A stretch of DNA of 64,000 nucleotides, from NCBI GenBank assembly GCA_029550925.1, contig JAKPGL010000001.1, forward strand, positions 38,260 through 102,259, written 5' to 3'. This DNA comes from Planctomycetota bacterium. Lineage in GTDB: Bacteria; Planctomycetota; Planctomycetia; Pirellulales; Thermoguttaceae. Position 1 is the first letter of the stretch, and each line of letters starts with the position of its first letter. Below are positions 37,808 through 47,871 of the stretch, piece after piece. Under the pieces are notes generated by a model. It did no database searches. It was given only the letters and a program-made list of their open reading frames with translations, and was not told the DNA's origin. A program made the position numbers and the translations under genes.

Positions 37808-40669
37808 ATGCCGAAACGTTCCAAGCAGCCCTTTTTGCCAGGACTGGAAAAACAAAAGCCCCAGATTTCTCCGGACAAAGACACCGACCGGGGGGGGGCG
37901 GAGACGGTGTTTACCGAAGAGTCTGGGGCCAAACAGTCGCCAGAGGCTTCATTGCCTCCGGATTTACATGGCAAAAGCGTGTATTTGGTGGATGCCCATT
38001 CGCTGATCCATCAGGTATTTCATGCCTTGCCGGAAATGACCAGTCCAACCGGCCTTCCGGTCAGTGCAGTGTATGGGTTTGCCAGGGACATTTTGTTTTT
38101 GCTGGAAGAAAAACGCCCAGATTATCTATTTTGTGTATTCGATTCGATTGGACCGACCTTTCGTCATCAGATGTATCCTGCCTACAAGGCGAACCGACCT
38201 CCCATGCACGAAGACCTCATCCCCCAGATGCCAATCATTCATAACCTGATAGATGCCTTGGGGTTAGGTCGATTAATTCTCCCCGGCTACGAGGCCGACG
38301 ACATCATGGCCACCGTGGCCCATCAGGTAGAAAACCTGGGCGGAGAATGTTTTTTGGTCACTTCGGACAAAGACTCCCGTCAATTGCTTTCCGAACAGGT
38401 CAAGATATTGAACATCCGAAAAAATGAGGTCTTCGATCGGGAAAGTTTGCTCAGGGAATGGGGCATAACCCCCGACCAGGTGGTTGATTTTCAAGCCCTG
38501 GTGGGAGACCCCACCGATAATGTGCCTGGGATACCCCTTATTGGGCCTAAACTGGCCAGTCAACTCCTGGTTAAACACCGAACCTTGGAAGGAGTTTTGG
38601 AACACCTGGAGGAAATTCCCGGCGAAAAACGTCGAGAAAACCTCAAAAAGTTCAGGGACCAGGCCTTGTTGAGCCGCCAGTTGGTCCGATTGCGGACCGA
38701 TGTCCCTCTTCAGGTGGATTGGCAGACAGGCCAAACGGGCAGGTTCGATCGCCAAAGGGCCTTGGAAATCCTTTCCGAATTGGGTTTTCGGAGTCTGGCA
38801 TCCAAAGTGGTTGCTTTGCCTATTGGCCAGACGCCTCGGTCTTCTCGGCGAAGCAACGTCCAGGTTCAGTGTCAGATGGTCGAAACGCCGGAGGCCCTAG
38901 AGGAACTTATAGGCCATTTGGGCCGGGTAAATTGGTTTTCCATCGACCTGGAAACCACCCATTTGTGGCCTCGATGGGCAGAGATCGTCGGATATGCCCT
39001 GGCCACGGAGGATCAAAAGGTATGGTATATTCCGGTCCGATCCCCTCCTGGAGATGTGCAACTAAATCCCCAATTGGTCTTAGATCGGCTTCGGCCCCTC
39101 TTGGAAAACCCCGCCATTGAAAAGATCGGACAAAACCTGAAATACGATATGGTGGTCCTCCGATCCGCTGGGGTGGAACTGGCCGGGGTGAGTTTTGACA
39201 GCATGGTAGCCAGTTATCTGCTGGAACCCGGGGCCAGAAACCATAATCTGGATGAACTGGCCCGCCGGTATTTGGGGCATACCACGATCAAAATTTCCGA
39301 ACTGATCGGTACCGGCCGACAGCAAAAACGGATGGACCAGGTTCCGGCAGCCCAGGTGGCCGAGTATGCCGGCGAAGACGCCCTGCTGCCGGTACTGTTG
39401 CGCCCTATTCTTGCCCGTCGTTTGGCCCAGGAAGGTTTGGACCGACTTTTTGCTGAGGTCGAAATCCCCCTGATCGGGGTACTGGCGGAGATAGAGTTTC
39501 TGGGGATTCGGGTGGATGTGGATCGGCTCCAGGAGCTTAGTCGGCAGTACGGCCAGCGTATGGAAGCCTTGGAAGAAGAGATTTATCAATTGGCCGGGCG
39601 GCGGTTCAACATTAGTTCTTCTAAGCAGCTTCAAGAGGTGCTTTTTGCGGAGCGGGGACTCCAACCGCTGAAACGGACCAAAACCGGCGCCAGTACCGAT
39701 GCGGAGGTGCTGGAGGAGTTGGCTGCCGTGGACCCCCTGCCGGCCAAAATTCTTCAATATCGCCAATATGCCAAGCTTAAAAGTACGTATGTCGATGCAT
39801 TGCCGGAGATGGTCCATCCGGTTACAGGCCGGATTCATGCGTCGTTTAACCAGGTCGTAACGGCCACGGGGCGGTTGAGTTCCAGCGATCCGAATTTACA
39901 GAACATTCCGGTTCGGACCGAGGAGGGCCGGGAGATTCGGTCGGCGTTTGTGCCGGGCAAGCCCGGTTGGCAATTGCTGTCGGCGGATTATTCTCAGATT
40001 GAGCTTCGGATTTTGGCCCATTATTGCCGGGATGAAAGGCTTTGCGAAGCATTCGCCCGGGAAGAAGACATCCATGCTCGGGTGGCAAGCCAGATTTTCG
40101 GGGTCCCTCTGGAGGGGGTTACTTCGGAGATGCGTCGTCGGGCCAAGGCGGTGAATTTTGGGGTGATTTATGGCCAGAGTGCCTTTGGACTGAGCAAGCA
40201 ATTAGGGATTACCACGGAAGAGGCAGCTCAGTTTATAGATACCTATTTTGGGGGGTATCCTCGAATCGAAGAATTTTTACGACAGACCCTAGCCGAATGT
40301 CATCAAACAGGGTATGTTAGAACTATTCTGGGCCGGCGGCGCGCCATTGAGGGCGTTCGACCCGATGCCGGCCGCCAGCGCAACCTCGCCGAACGAACTG
40401 CCATCAACACGGTCATCCAGGGTTCGGCGGCTGATATGATTAAATTGGCCATGTTGGCCGTCGGTCGCCGGATCCGGAAGGATGGCTTGGCTAGTCGGAT
40501 GTTACTTCAGATACATGATGAACTGGTGTTTGAAGGGCCGCAGGAGGAGACCCCCTATTTGGCTCGGTTGGTATCGGCTGAAATGGGAGGTGTCTGGCCT
40601 TTACAGGTTCCCTTAAAGGTGGATGTAAGTGCGGGGCCGAATTGGGCCGATTTACATCCAGTGGAGTAG
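37808..40669 (+). CDS. polA: DNA polymerase I
   Basis: This encodes 953 residues with GGAGG 9 bases before the ATG. The 5'-3' exonuclease domain starts near residue 57 (VYLVDAHSLIHQVFHALPEM). The 3'-5' proofreading site is intact (FSIDLETTHLWPRW, NLKYDMVVL, YAGEDALLP). The polymerase domain has QNIPVRTEEGREIRSAFVPG, SADYSQIELRILAHY (motif A), RRRAKAVNFGVIYGQSAFGL (motif B) and LLQIHDELVFE (motif C). It acts in Okazaki-fragment processing and repair. A ~50-residue charged N-terminal extension is not part of the family core. coaE follows 8 bases later. Confidence 0.97.
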   Translation: MPKRSKQPFLPGLEKQKPQISPDKDTDRGGAETVFTEESGAKQSPEASLPPDLHGKSVYLVDAHSLIHQVFHALPEMTSPTGLPVSAVYGFARDILFLLEEKRPDYLFCVFDSIGPTFRHQMYPAYKANRPPMHEDLIPQMPIIHNLIDALGLGRLILPGYEADDIMATVAHQVENLGGECFLVTSDKDSRQLLSEQVKILNIRKNEVFDRESLLREWGITPDQVVDFQALVGDPTDNVPGIPLIGPKLASQLLVKHRTLEGVLEHLEEIPGEKRRENLKKFRDQALLSRQLVRLRTDVPLQVDWQTGQTGRFDRQRALEILSELGFRSLASKVVALPIGQTPRSSRRSNVQVQCQMVETPEALEELIGHLGRVNWFSIDLETTHLWPRWAEIVGYALATEDQKVWYIPVRSPPGDVQLNPQLVLDRLRPLLENPAIEKIGQNLKYDMVVLRSAGVELAGVSFDSMVASYLLEPGARNHNLDELARRYLGHTTIKISELIGTGRQQKRMDQVPAAQVAEYAGEDALLPVLLRPILARRLAQEGLDRLFAEVEIPLIGVLAEIEFLGIRVDVDRLQELSRQYGQRMEALEEEIYQLAGRRFNISSSKQLQEVLFAERGLQPLKRTKTGASTDAEVLEELAAVDPLPAKILQYRQYAKLKSTYVDALPEMVHPVTGRIHASFNQVVTATGRLSSSDPNLQNIPVRTEEGREIRSAFVPGKPGWQLLSADYSQIELRILAHYCRDERLCEAFAREEDIHARVASQIFGVPLEGVTSEMRRRAKAVNFGVIYGQSAFGLSKQLGITTEEAAQFIDTYFGGYPRIEEFLRQTLAECHQTGYVRTILGRRRAIEGVRPDAGRQRNLAERTAINTVIQGSAADMIKLAMLAVGRRIRKDGLASRMLLQIHDELVFEGPQEETPYLARLVSAEMGGVWPLQVPLKVDVSAGPNWADLHPVE

Positions 40670-40677
40670 GTAAGCCC

Positions 40678-41292
40678 ATGCGGATCATTGGGCTGTTGGG
40701 TGGGGTTGCCAGCGGTAAGAGCGTGGTGGCTCAGGAGCTGGCCCAACTAGGGGCTTGTATCCTGGACGCCGACCAGGCAGGACATCAAGTCCTCCAAATG
40801 CCCCATGTTCAGGAAGCGATCCGGACTCGCTGGGGCCAGGAGGTCTTTGGGCCGGACGGCCAAGTGGATCGGGCCCGATTGGCCCAACGGGTCTTTGCCG
40901 ATTCCGCCCAGGCTGTCCAAGACCGCAGATACTTGGAAGAAATCACCCATCCGGAAATCGGCCAGTTACTTCGGTGTCAGGCCCAGACGTTAGCCGAAAC
41001 AGGTTGCCCGGCCGCTGTGTTAGACGCTCCGCTTTTACTGGAGGTGGGCTGGGACCGATGGTGCGACAAATTGGTTTTTGTCGATGCACCGTTGGAGGTT
41101 CGGCAGACCCGGGCGTTGGCCCGAGGGTGGACGCTCGAACAATTCGCCGCCCGCGAGGCGGCCCAATGGCCGGTAGAACAAAAACGCCTCCGAGCGGATA
41201 TAATTATTGATAACTCTGGTTCCCTAGAAAAGACGCACATGCAAGTCCTCCGATTTTGGCAATCCCTCATCCCAGGACCTGCTTATCCCTAG
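40678..41292 (+). CDS. coaE: dephospho-CoA kinase
   Basis: This encodes 204 residues from ATG 40678 (the frame opens earlier inside polA). It phosphorylates dephospho-CoA in the last step of CoA synthesis. The P-loop LLGGVASGKSVVAQEL, the DADQAGHQVL segment and the VLDAPLLLEVGWDRWCD motif match the family. It is translated close behind polA, an arrangement seen in several bacteria. Confidence 0.95.
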   Translation: MRIIGLLGGVASGKSVVAQELAQLGACILDADQAGHQVLQMPHVQEAIRTRWGQEVFGPDGQVDRARLAQRVFADSAQAVQDRRYLEEITHPEIGQLLRCQAQTLAETGCPAAVLDAPLLLEVGWDRWCDKLVFVDAPLEVRQTRALARGWTLEQFAAREAAQWPVEQKRLRADIIIDNSGSLEKTHMQVLRFWQSLIPGPAYP

Positions 41293-41321
41293 AGATCTTC
41301 GAGACGGAACATGAACTCGTT

Positions 41322-41349
41322 TCTCCCACGCTGAGGAAGCGTTGGGAGA
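41322..41349 (+). promoter_or_regulatory. hairpin in rho leader
   Basis: TCTCCCACGCT, a 5-base loop and AGCGTTGGGAGA form an 11-pair stem with one bulged base, 34 bases before the rho start and 29 after coaE. No T-tract follows, so it is not a simple terminator; it could separate coaE and rho messages. Confidence 0.45.
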
Positions 41350-41383
41350 CCTGCCTTTGAGTCTCCTCTGGTAGGAGTCAGCG

Positions 41384-43456
41384 ATGATGTCCCAAGGAAA
41401 AAATTCCCCTTTAGGAAATCGGCTACGACGGAACGGACTAAAACGGAATCGGACCGAACCGATTTCTCGTCAACATGCTTCCGGAGAAGTTCCTCCGGTG
41501 GACAATGGTTGCTCAGCCGCTTCGGCGGAGGCGTCGGCTGTCGGAAAGCTCCCGGCGGATGGCGATTCTATTCCGGCGGCGCAATCTTCCGAAGATTCTC
41601 TTCCGGATCGTCCTCAGACGGTCTCCAACGGCGGCGTGCGAAGTCGCGGAAAGCGAGTCGGCGCGAAAAATGGATTGAAAAATTCCTCATCGAAAACTGC
41701 GGATCAAGAATCTACGGATTCAGACTCTCCGGCGGAGCAACCAGAAAAGAAAACTTCCCGGAGAACTTGGGCCGTGGGCGTTTTCCCAGAAGAAGACCCG
41801 CAGCCCCCATCGAGCGATTTTCCGGTTTTCGAGACTCCCGAATCCGCTCAGAATGCGAATCCATCGGCCTCTGAGGCCGATTTCCAAGGGGGACAAAAGT
41901 CCCCCGGAGGCGATGTTTCGGCCCGTCATCCCGACGGCGGCGATGTCGAAGAAGGGTTATCGGCAGGAGGCGGCTCGAGTTCCCAAGGGGCAAATCGCAC
42001 CGCGGAGACTGCCTATGGCGGTTCCATGTCTTCCGGGGCCTATCGAGATTCCGGCTCCTATCGGGAAGAGGCCCACCGGGATTCATCTCCCTATCAGGAA
42101 GAAGAGCCGTTGTCGATCGCCGAAGAACTCATGGAAAAAGGCTATCTGGATGAAGAAACAGAAGATCGCTTGGAGGAGCTGAAGCGGAGCGGCGACTCTC
42201 AGCTTGCGCAACTGCAAAAGATGTCCATGAGCGAGTTGATCGAGGAGGCTCGTAAAGAAAACCTCACCGAGTACATGGGCCTGAAACGTCAGGATTTGAT
42301 CTTCATGATCCTGAAAGAGCGGCTCAAAACCAGCGGGCTGATGTACGGGGAGGGAACGTTGGAAATCCTGCCGGACGGATTCGGGTTTTTGCGAAGTCCG
42401 GAATATCATTATTTGGCCTGCCCGGATGATATTTACGTTTCGCCCAGCCAGATTCGGCGGTTTGGGCTTCGGACCGGGGTAACGGTTTCCGGGCAAATCC
42501 GACCGCCTAAAGAAAACGAACGCTATTTCGCGCTGCTACGCGTCGAGGCGATCAACTACCAGGACCCGAACCTCCTGGCCAAAAAGACGTTGTTTGATGA
42601 TCTGACCCCCTTGCATCCCAATCGGCGGATTGTGTTGGAAACCACTCCGGAGGAGATCAATACACGGGTGGTGGATTTGATTGTGCCGGTCGGGTTTGGG
42701 CAGCGTGGGCTGATCGTCAGTCCGCCTCGTGCGGGCAAAACGATCCTCATGCAGAAGATGGCCAAGGCCGCCCTGGCCAATTATCCTGACCTGTACGTAT
42801 TCATGCTCCTGATCGACGAGCGGCCCGAAGAAGTAACCGATATGGAACGACAGGTCAAAGGGAAAAATTGCGAAGTCATTAGTTCCACCTTCGACGAACC
42901 GCCCAGCCGACACGTCCAAGTGGCCGAAATGGTCCTGGAAAAAGCCAAACGGATGGTCGAGTACGGGTATGATGTGTTGATTTTTTTGGATTCGATCACC
43001 CGGCTGGCCCGGGCGTGGAACCACGAATGTCCGCCGTCGGGCAAGATTCTTTCCGGCGGTCTGGACGCCAACGCCTTGCAGAGGCCGAAGCGGTTTTTCG
43101 GCTCCGCCCGGCAAGTGGAAGAAGGCGGATCGCTGACGATCCTCGCCACCGCGCTGATCGACACCGGCAGCAAGATGGACGAGGTGATTTTCGAAGAGTT
43201 CAAAGGCACCGGGAACTTGGAAATCGTTCTGGATCGCCGTCTTGTCGATCGGCGGATCTGGCCCGCCATCGACATCAACCGAAGCGGCACCAGAAAAGAA
43301 GAAATACTCATGGACCCGGAAGAACATCGTCGGGTCTGCATCCTCCGTCGAGTGCTCAATGAGATGAACCCGATGGATGCGATGGAGCTTTTGGTCACCC
43401 GATTGCAGAAAACCCGCAGCAACGCAGAGTTCCTGATGAGTTTGAATGTGAAATAG
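41384..43456 (+). CDS. rho: transcription termination factor Rho with long N-terminal extension
   Basis: This encodes 690 residues versus ~419 in E. coli. Residues 1 to ~275 are a polar, Ser/Gly/Glu/Arg-rich extension with no recognisable fold. The core follows: a Rho N-domain ([20 protein letters not shown]), an RNA-binding cold-shock-like part ([20 protein letters not shown]), Walker A ([12 protein letters not shown], ~442-453), and the conserved [11 protein letters not shown] and SITRLARAW segments. The C-terminal end [12 protein letters not shown] is normal. Extended Rho proteins are known in high-GC and some other phyla, where the insert affects RNA binding. ribH follows after 111 bases. 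Confidence 0.95.
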   Translation: MMSQGKNSPLGNRLRRNGLKRNRTEPISRQHASGEVPPVDNGCSAASAEASAVGKLPADGDSIPAAQSSEDSLPDRPQTVSNGGVRSRGKRVGAKNGLKNSSSKTADQESTDSDSPAEQPEKKTSRRTWAVGVFPEEDPQPPSSDFPVFETPESAQNANPSASEADFQGGQKSPGGDVSARHPDGGDVEEGLSAGGGSSSQGANRTAETAYGGSMSSGAYRDSGSYREEAHRDSSPYQEEEPLSIAEELMEKGYLDEETEDRLEELKRSGDSQLAQLQKMSMSELIEEARKENLTEYMGLKRQDLIFMILKERLKTSGLMYGEGTLEILPDGFGFLRSPEYHYLACPDDIYVSPSQIRRFGLRTGVTVSGQIRPPKENERYFALLRVEAINYQDPNLLAKKTLFDDLTPLHPNRRIVLETTPEEINTRVVDLIVPVGFGQRGLIVSPPRAGKTILMQKMAKAALANYPDLYVFMLLIDERPEEVTDMERQVKGKNCEVISSTFDEPPSRHVQVAEMVLEKAKRMVEYGYDVLIFLDSITRLARAWNHECPPSGKILSGGLDANALQRPKRFFGSARQVEEGGSLTILATALIDTGSKMDEVIFEEFKGTGNLEIVLDRRLVDRRIWPAIDINRSGTRKEEILMDPEEHRRVCILRRVLNEMNPMDAMELLVTRLQKTRSNAEFLMSLNVK

Positions 43457-43567
43457 GAATTCTCCCTCCAGGAGCAAAACAGAGGGCATGCCATTTTCGC
43501 CCGTTGACGCTGGGCGGGCGGTATCTGGCCAGGGTACTTGTAGTGTTTGGAGCGAGGCGTTCTTGCT

Positions 43568-44128
43568 ATGAAAGTCTATCAAGGCGATCATCAGACGCCC
43601 GAAGGGCGATTTGCCGTGGTCGTATCTCGATATAATGAGTCGATCACGCGTGGGCTTTTGGATGGGGCGGTTCGGACGCTCCGCGAACACGGCGTCGCCG
43701 ACGACCAGATTGAGGTGGCCTGGACGCCGGGGGCGTTTGAAATTCCGACGGTCGCCTCCCGGTTGGCCGCTACGGGGCGATATACGGCCATTGTTTGTCT
43801 GGGAGCGGTCATCCGCGGGGAAACCACCCATGATCAACATATCAACCGGGCGGTGAGCCTGGCGTTGGCCCAGTTGGGGATGCGATATCGGTTGCCGGTC
43901 TTGTTTGGCGTGTTGACCTGTAATACGTTGGACCAGGCGATTGCCCGGTCCGGCGGCCAAACGCCCACTCAGGGCAAAGATCAACCGACAAGTCGGATTG
44001 GCAATAAAGGGGTCGAATGCGCCTTGGCCGCCCTGGAAATGGTCAACCTCCTGCGGCAATTGCCCCCCGAACAGCCCAACGTCTCTCCCGGAGGGTTATC
44101 AACCTCTCGGCGACAATCCTCGAAATAG
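43568..44128 (+). CDS. ribH: 6,7-dimethyl-8-ribityllumazine synthase
   Basis: This encodes about 186 residues from ATG 43568, behind GGAGCGAGG. It is the penultimate enzyme of riboflavin synthesis and usually forms icosahedral or pentameric shells. Motifs seen are [53 protein letters not shown] and [15 protein letters not shown]. The C-terminus is extended by ~25 residues beyond the usual end. Together with nusB just downstream it forms the common ribH-nusB pair. Confidence 0.95.
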   Translation: MKVYQGDHQTPEGRFAVVVSRYNESITRGLLDGAVRTLREHGVADDQIEVAWTPGAFEIPTVASRLAATGRYTAIVCLGAVIRGETTHDQHINRAVSLALAQLGMRYRLPVLFGVLTCNTLDQAIARSGGQTPTQGKDQPTSRIGNKGVECALAALEMVNLLRQLPPEQPNVSPGGLSTSRRQSSK

Positions 44129-44204
44129 CCCGGCAGAGGTCCCGCCAACAAAGCGACTTGACCGCTTGGAAACTACGCTGCGGAACGTTCGGACGTATCT
44201 TGTC

Positions 44205-44246
44205 TTGTAGGTTGTAGGATTGTAGGTTGTAGGATTTTGTAGGATT
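44205..44246 (+). repeat. short tandem repeat (TTGTAGG)n
   Basis: Five TTGTAGG units, three with an extra A, run in tandem between ribH and nusB. It is a simple-sequence tract, prone to slippage. Confidence 0.8.
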
Positions 44247-44327
44247 GGAAATCGGTTGGTTTGGTTTTCGTGTTTCCGCGGGGAGACGGAGTTTACCTTT
44301 CCAAAATAGCCCCAAGGACCTGTCGAA

Positions 44328-44999
44328 ATGACGAAGCGGTCTGCCAGTGAAGAATTAGCGGTTCAGGTGTTGAGGCGGCGCGTCAGAGAGGTCGTTTTTC
44401 AGGTCCTTTATCAGGATGATCTGAATCCGGGTCTTTCGCCGGTAGTGGGGGAAGAATTTCTTCGTCGCCAGTTGAGTGCCGAAGGGGTCCTGCAATTTGC
44501 CGAGGAAGAGTTGGAAGAATTCCTCCGGGAAGGGTTTGCCGATCATCCTCTCGCAAGCCAACCTTTGGCGATCCGTGCGGAATTGCAGCGGTTTGTCCGG
44601 GAAGGATTTCCGCAGTGGAGCGAGGAGGACATGCTGACGTTGGGTCGTCGTTTGGCGGCAGGAGTTCGGCGTCATCGGGCGGAGATCGATGCGGCGCTGG
44701 CGCAGGCCGCCGAACATTGGAGCTTGGAGCGGATGGCGCCGACGGATCGGAATGTGCTGCGGCTGGGGGCGTACGAACTGCTTTATGAATCGACGCCCGC
44801 TCCGGTGGTGCTGGACGAGGCCATTGAACTGGCCCGGCGCTTCGGAGGGGCCAAGTCGCCCAGTTTTGTCAACGGCATTTTGGATCGGCTTCGGCGGGAA
44901 CGCAGCTCCGGGGCTGCGTCGTCGGCCTCTGCCGGTTCGGCGCCGAAAGACGCCGCCTCCGTAACGCCCTCTTCCTCTCTCCATCGGGACAACAAATAA
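44328..44999 (+). CDS. nusB: transcription antitermination factor NusB
   Basis: This encodes 223 residues, longer than the usual ~140-150 because of a mid-protein insertion (roughly residues 35-95, Glu-rich) and a Ser/Ala-rich tail. The N-terminus has [20 protein letters not shown] and the C-terminal half has [20 protein letters not shown] and [20 protein letters not shown]. NusB binds boxA RNA with NusE for rRNA antitermination. It lies between ribH and ftsY, separated from ftsY by 25 bases. Confidence 0.92.
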   Translation: MTKRSASEELAVQVLRRRVREVVFQVLYQDDLNPGLSPVVGEEFLRRQLSAEGVLQFAEEELEEFLREGFADHPLASQPLAIRAELQRFVREGFPQWSEEDMLTLGRRLAAGVRRHRAEIDAALAQAAEHWSLERMAPTDRNVLRLGAYELLYESTPAPVVLDEAIELARRFGGAKSPSFVNGILDRLRRERSSGAASSASAGSAPKDAASVTPSSSLHRDNK

Positions 45000-45024
45000 G
45001 GTCTCTTCGAGCTAGGAGGTTTCT

Positions 45025-45948
45025 ATGGGTTGGTTGGATAAGATCAAGCAAGGCTTGAAAAAGACCGTTCAGCTTCTCCGAACCGACATACGAGATATTT
45101 TTAAGGCCGAGGGCCGATTGGTTGACGAGAGTTTTCTGGAAGACCTCTTCGCCATTTTGGTCAAAACCGATATGGGCGTGCAGGCGGCAAGCCAGATTGT
45201 CGAGGAGGTCCGCTCTCAATTCTTCTCCCGGAAAATTACCCTGGAAGAGGTCCTGGCCGAGATCAAAAAGAAATTGAAAGCCCTGTTACAACAGCCGGAG
45301 TCGCCGATTCGCATGGCGCCCAGTGGGCCTACGGTCATCATGGTGTGTGGGGTCAACGGGTGCGGCAAAACGACCACCATTGCCAAATTGGCCCGGATGT
45401 TTCAGGACCAGGGCCGAAAAGTGGTCCTGGGAGCGGCCGATACGTTCCGGGCGGCGGCGGTCGAACAACTGACCATTTGGGCCCATCGGCTGGGCTGCCC
45501 GATTGTTACCGGTGCGCATGGGAGCGACCCGGCCAGTGTGGCCCATCGGGCCGTCAGCGAAGCCTTACAAAACGGGGCCGATGTGTGTATTGTGGATACG
45601 GCTGGCCGACTCCAAACCCAGTACAACCTCATGCAACAACTGTCGAAAATCCATCGGGTGCTGGGCAAACAGATTCCCGATGCTCCCCATGAGGTGCTCT
45701 TGGTGTTGGACGCGACGACCGGCCAGAACGGCATCAGTCAGGCCAAACATTTTACCGATGCCGTCCAATGCACCGGAATTGTGCTGGCCAAGCTGGATGG
45801 CACGGCCAAAGGGGGGGTTGTGGTGGCTATCCGCCAACAGGTGGGTTTGCCGGTGAAATTTGTCGGCGTCGGCCAACAGCCCGAAGACTTGGCGCCTTTC
45901 GACGCAGACAGTTTTGTCGAAGCCCTGGTGGAGCAGGAATCTGCTTAA
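45025..45948 (+). CDS. ftsY: signal recognition particle receptor FtsY
   Basis: This encodes 307 residues, the compact NG form without the long acidic A domain. A strong AGGAGG lies before the ATG. The N domain starts WLDKIKQGLKKTVQLLRTDI. The GTPase motifs are MVCGVNGCGKTTTIAKLA (G1), GAADTFRAAAVEQL, VDTAGRLQTQYNLM and LAKLDGTAKGGVVVAI. It receives SRP-ribosome complexes at the inner membrane. ffh is not in the window. Confidence 0.96.
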   Translation: MGWLDKIKQGLKKTVQLLRTDIRDIFKAEGRLVDESFLEDLFAILVKTDMGVQAASQIVEEVRSQFFSRKITLEEVLAEIKKKLKALLQQPESPIRMAPSGPTVIMVCGVNGCGKTTTIAKLARMFQDQGRKVVLGAADTFRAAAVEQLTIWAHRLGCPIVTGAHGSDPASVAHRAVSEALQNGADVCIVDTAGRLQTQYNLMQQLSKIHRVLGKQIPDAPHEVLLVLDATTGQNGISQAKHFTDAVQCTGIVLAKLDGTAKGGVVVAIRQQVGLPVKFVGVGQQPEDLAPFDADSFVEALVEQESA

Positions 45949-46059
45949 TTCCCTCCAGAGAATAGGCAGCCGCCCCCCAAAGATAGCACTTTCTATCCTT
46001 ATCAATCGCGTTTTTCTTCTTTTGATCCCTTCCATCGGAGGGGACGCAAAATTTCCCCC

Positions 46060-46087
46060 TTGACTAGGTTTTGGGGCTTTTTATAAT
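46060..46087 (+). promoter_or_regulatory. near-consensus sigma-70 promoter
   Basis: TTGACT (46060-46065) and a perfect TATAAT (46082-46087) are separated by 16 bases, giving a ~155-base leader before the lipoprotein gene at 46250. It is the best promoter match seen in the window. Confidence 0.7.
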
Positions 46088-46249
46088 CCCCGCCTGGTCC
46101 CTCCTGCCCCGACTTCTCTTGAGTTGGTCTTTGCTGGCACTTTGGAACTTTTGCCGGTTCCTGCCCGGGGTTGGGGAAACGTCTTTCCCACCGGAAGCCA
46201 CAAGGAGGGGGCTGCCGGGCGCAACACTTTTTCCAAAGGAATGGATTCC

Positions 46250-47575
46250 ATGCTTCCAAAACACTGGTCCGTGTGGATGATATTGGCCTTCGCACTGAGT
46301 GGCTGTAAGACAGGAGGGCTAACCCCTACGTGGTCTAATCCTTTGGCATTTCTTATGCCTAAAAAAACCTCCGAACCGGAAAAACCGAGCACACTGGCCA
46401 GTCCCACCCCTATCAAACCGGGTTATAGTTCCGCCAACGACCGGGCATTGAGCCAATCCAACACAGACGCTAGCCCTACAGGCCAACCCCTTTCTTCCGG
46501 TTCCAGGTATTCTTCTTCCAGTGGTTCTGGGAGTTATGGGAACACCGGGTCCGCTGCTGGGAACCGATATGGCGGCAACATGGCCTATGGTTCGCCTAGC
46601 AGCGGGGGGACATCCTCGTCAGGTGCAACAGCCCCCCCTTATGGCGTTCCTTCTTATGGTCCCTCCGCAGGCACCTCGATGAATACCCGCTCGGGTATTT
46701 CCCCCCAAGTGGGCCGGTATGATCTGGGGCCGGGATATGGGGAAAATCCTCCGTTGACTGCTTCGCGTGCCAGTGCTGCTGGTTATACCGGTCGAGATTC
46801 CTCGGCCGCAGGAACCCTTTCAGACCGGTATGGAGGTTCCTATTCGGGGTCTTCCCCGTCATCCCCCAATTGGAGGAGCTGGGAAAACGCCTCTAGTAGA
46901 GGCAGTAGCTCCCCGTCCGATCCTTTAGCGCGTCCCGAGGGATACGACAGGACTTCCTCCTGGAGCAGCGGTACCGACCGTTATGGCACCTCGGGGTATT
47001 CCCGTTCCAGTTCTTCGACATCCTTGGGGGAACGGACTGGGGGGACTTCCAATCCTACCGCCTCCTGGGGCAGGTCGAGTGAATCCTCTCCGGGCAGTTC
47101 TTCCACTAGTTCTAGGTCCGGTTACAACACTCCGAGCGGGTACCGATCCACCGACTCCGCCTCTCCAGAGGCATCCCGGAACCCTTCCTATAGCAATCCC
47201 TATTTCCCTAGCCAAAGCCGGGAATCCTACCAACAGGGGCCGGGCAGTCCATCTGCAGGTAGTACTCCTCGGAGCTCCGAGGCCTCTTGGGGTACTCCTC
47301 GCTCCGGGGGAACCTCTTCCCCGACGGGGGATCCCAGTTATCGTTCTGGGGATACCCAGTACCGGCCCGGAGATACGGGGTATCGGCCCGGAGATACCGG
47401 TTACCAGCCAGGAAATACCGGGTATCGGCCAGGCGATACGGGCTACAATCCTCCGAATACCTCTCGGTATCAAATGCCTGGCACCTCTACCACTTCTTCG
47501 GGTTCTTCTTCTGCCAGCAGTGGGGAGTATCGGCCTGGCAGTACCCGCAGTTACCAACTCGACCAATCCCCGTAA
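46250..47575 (+). CDS. low-complexity Ser/Gly/Tyr-rich lipoprotein
   Basis: This encodes about 441 residues. ATG 46250 sits 9 bases after AAAGGA and opens a lipoprotein signal (WMILAFALSGC). The mature protein is almost wholly Ser, Gly, Tyr, Pro, Thr and Arg. It has no hydrophobic core and is likely disordered or fibrous. Near the C-terminus six tandem 7-residue units of the type YRPGDTG occur (codons 47339-47464). It should be tethered to a membrane by its lipidated Cys. Such composition suits a surface, spacer or adhesive role, an inference from composition alone. A strong promoter precedes it. Confidence 0.75.
   Translation: MLPKHWSVWMILAFALSGCKTGGLTPTWSNPLAFLMPKKTSEPEKPSTLASPTPIKPGYSSANDRALSQSNTDASPTGQPLSSGSRYSSSSGSGSYGNTGSAAGNRYGGNMAYGSPSSGGTSSSGATAPPYGVPSYGPSAGTSMNTRSGISPQVGRYDLGPGYGENPPLTASRASAAGYTGRDSSAAGTLSDRYGGSYSGSSPSSPNWRSWENASSRGSSSPSDPLARPEGYDRTSSWSSGTDRYGTSGYSRSSSSTSLGERTGGTSNPTASWGRSSESSPGSSSTSSRSGYNTPSGYRSTDSASPEASRNPSYSNPYFPSQSRESYQQGPGSPSAGSTPRSSEASWGTPRSGGTSSPTGDPSYRSGDTQYRPGDTGYRPGDTGYQPGNTGYRPGDTGYNPPNTSRYQMPGTSTTSSGSSSASSGEYRPGSTRSYQLDQSP
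47339..47464 (+). repeat. six tandem 21-bp units encoding YRPGDTG-type heptads
   Basis: Units read YRSGDTQ, YRPGDTG, YRPGDTG, YQPGNTG, YRPGDTG and YNPPNTS. The DNA units are similar but not identical, so selection on the peptide or older amplification is likely. Confidence 0.85.
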
Positions 47576-47617
47576 TTTTTTCCACACTTCATGGATTCTC
47601 ACTCCGCGGTGGAAGAG

Positions 47618-47644
47618 ATACCGTCTGGACAGACGGCGTTACAT
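47618..47644 (+). repeat. 27-bp dispersed repeat, diverged copy, with hairpin
   Basis: It aligns with 57907-57933 (ATACCGTCT start, GTTAC near the end) but with several changes. It contains a 7-base inverted repeat (CCGTCTG, GA, CAGACGG) at 47621-47636, just past the lipoprotein stop. Confidence 0.4.
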
Positions 47645-47871
47645 GTGAGATACCCTACATGCAAGGGGTGGTCTTCCCGGCACCGGCAATTGGCTGGGAG
47701 GTTTTGCCCCCCTAGAAGAAGGTCATCTCTGTTCTCTCCTATCCGTGCCTCCACTGTTCATCTGGGGAACTCTCCCTATTTGTCCGAAGGGAGGGTATCA
47801 TAAGGAATCCCCTCTAAAGTCGTCTTTTTAGGGGACTATTTCTAAGAAGTTCGGCGAGGAGCGGTGCGGGC

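Noticed and set aside
42536..44059. 507-codon minus-strand frame over rho and ribH
   Set aside because: It spans two well-conserved plus-strand genes and has no recognisable domain or ribosome site.
44205..44246. CRISPR-like array
   Set aside because: Units are 7-8 bases with no spacers; it is a simple tandem tract.
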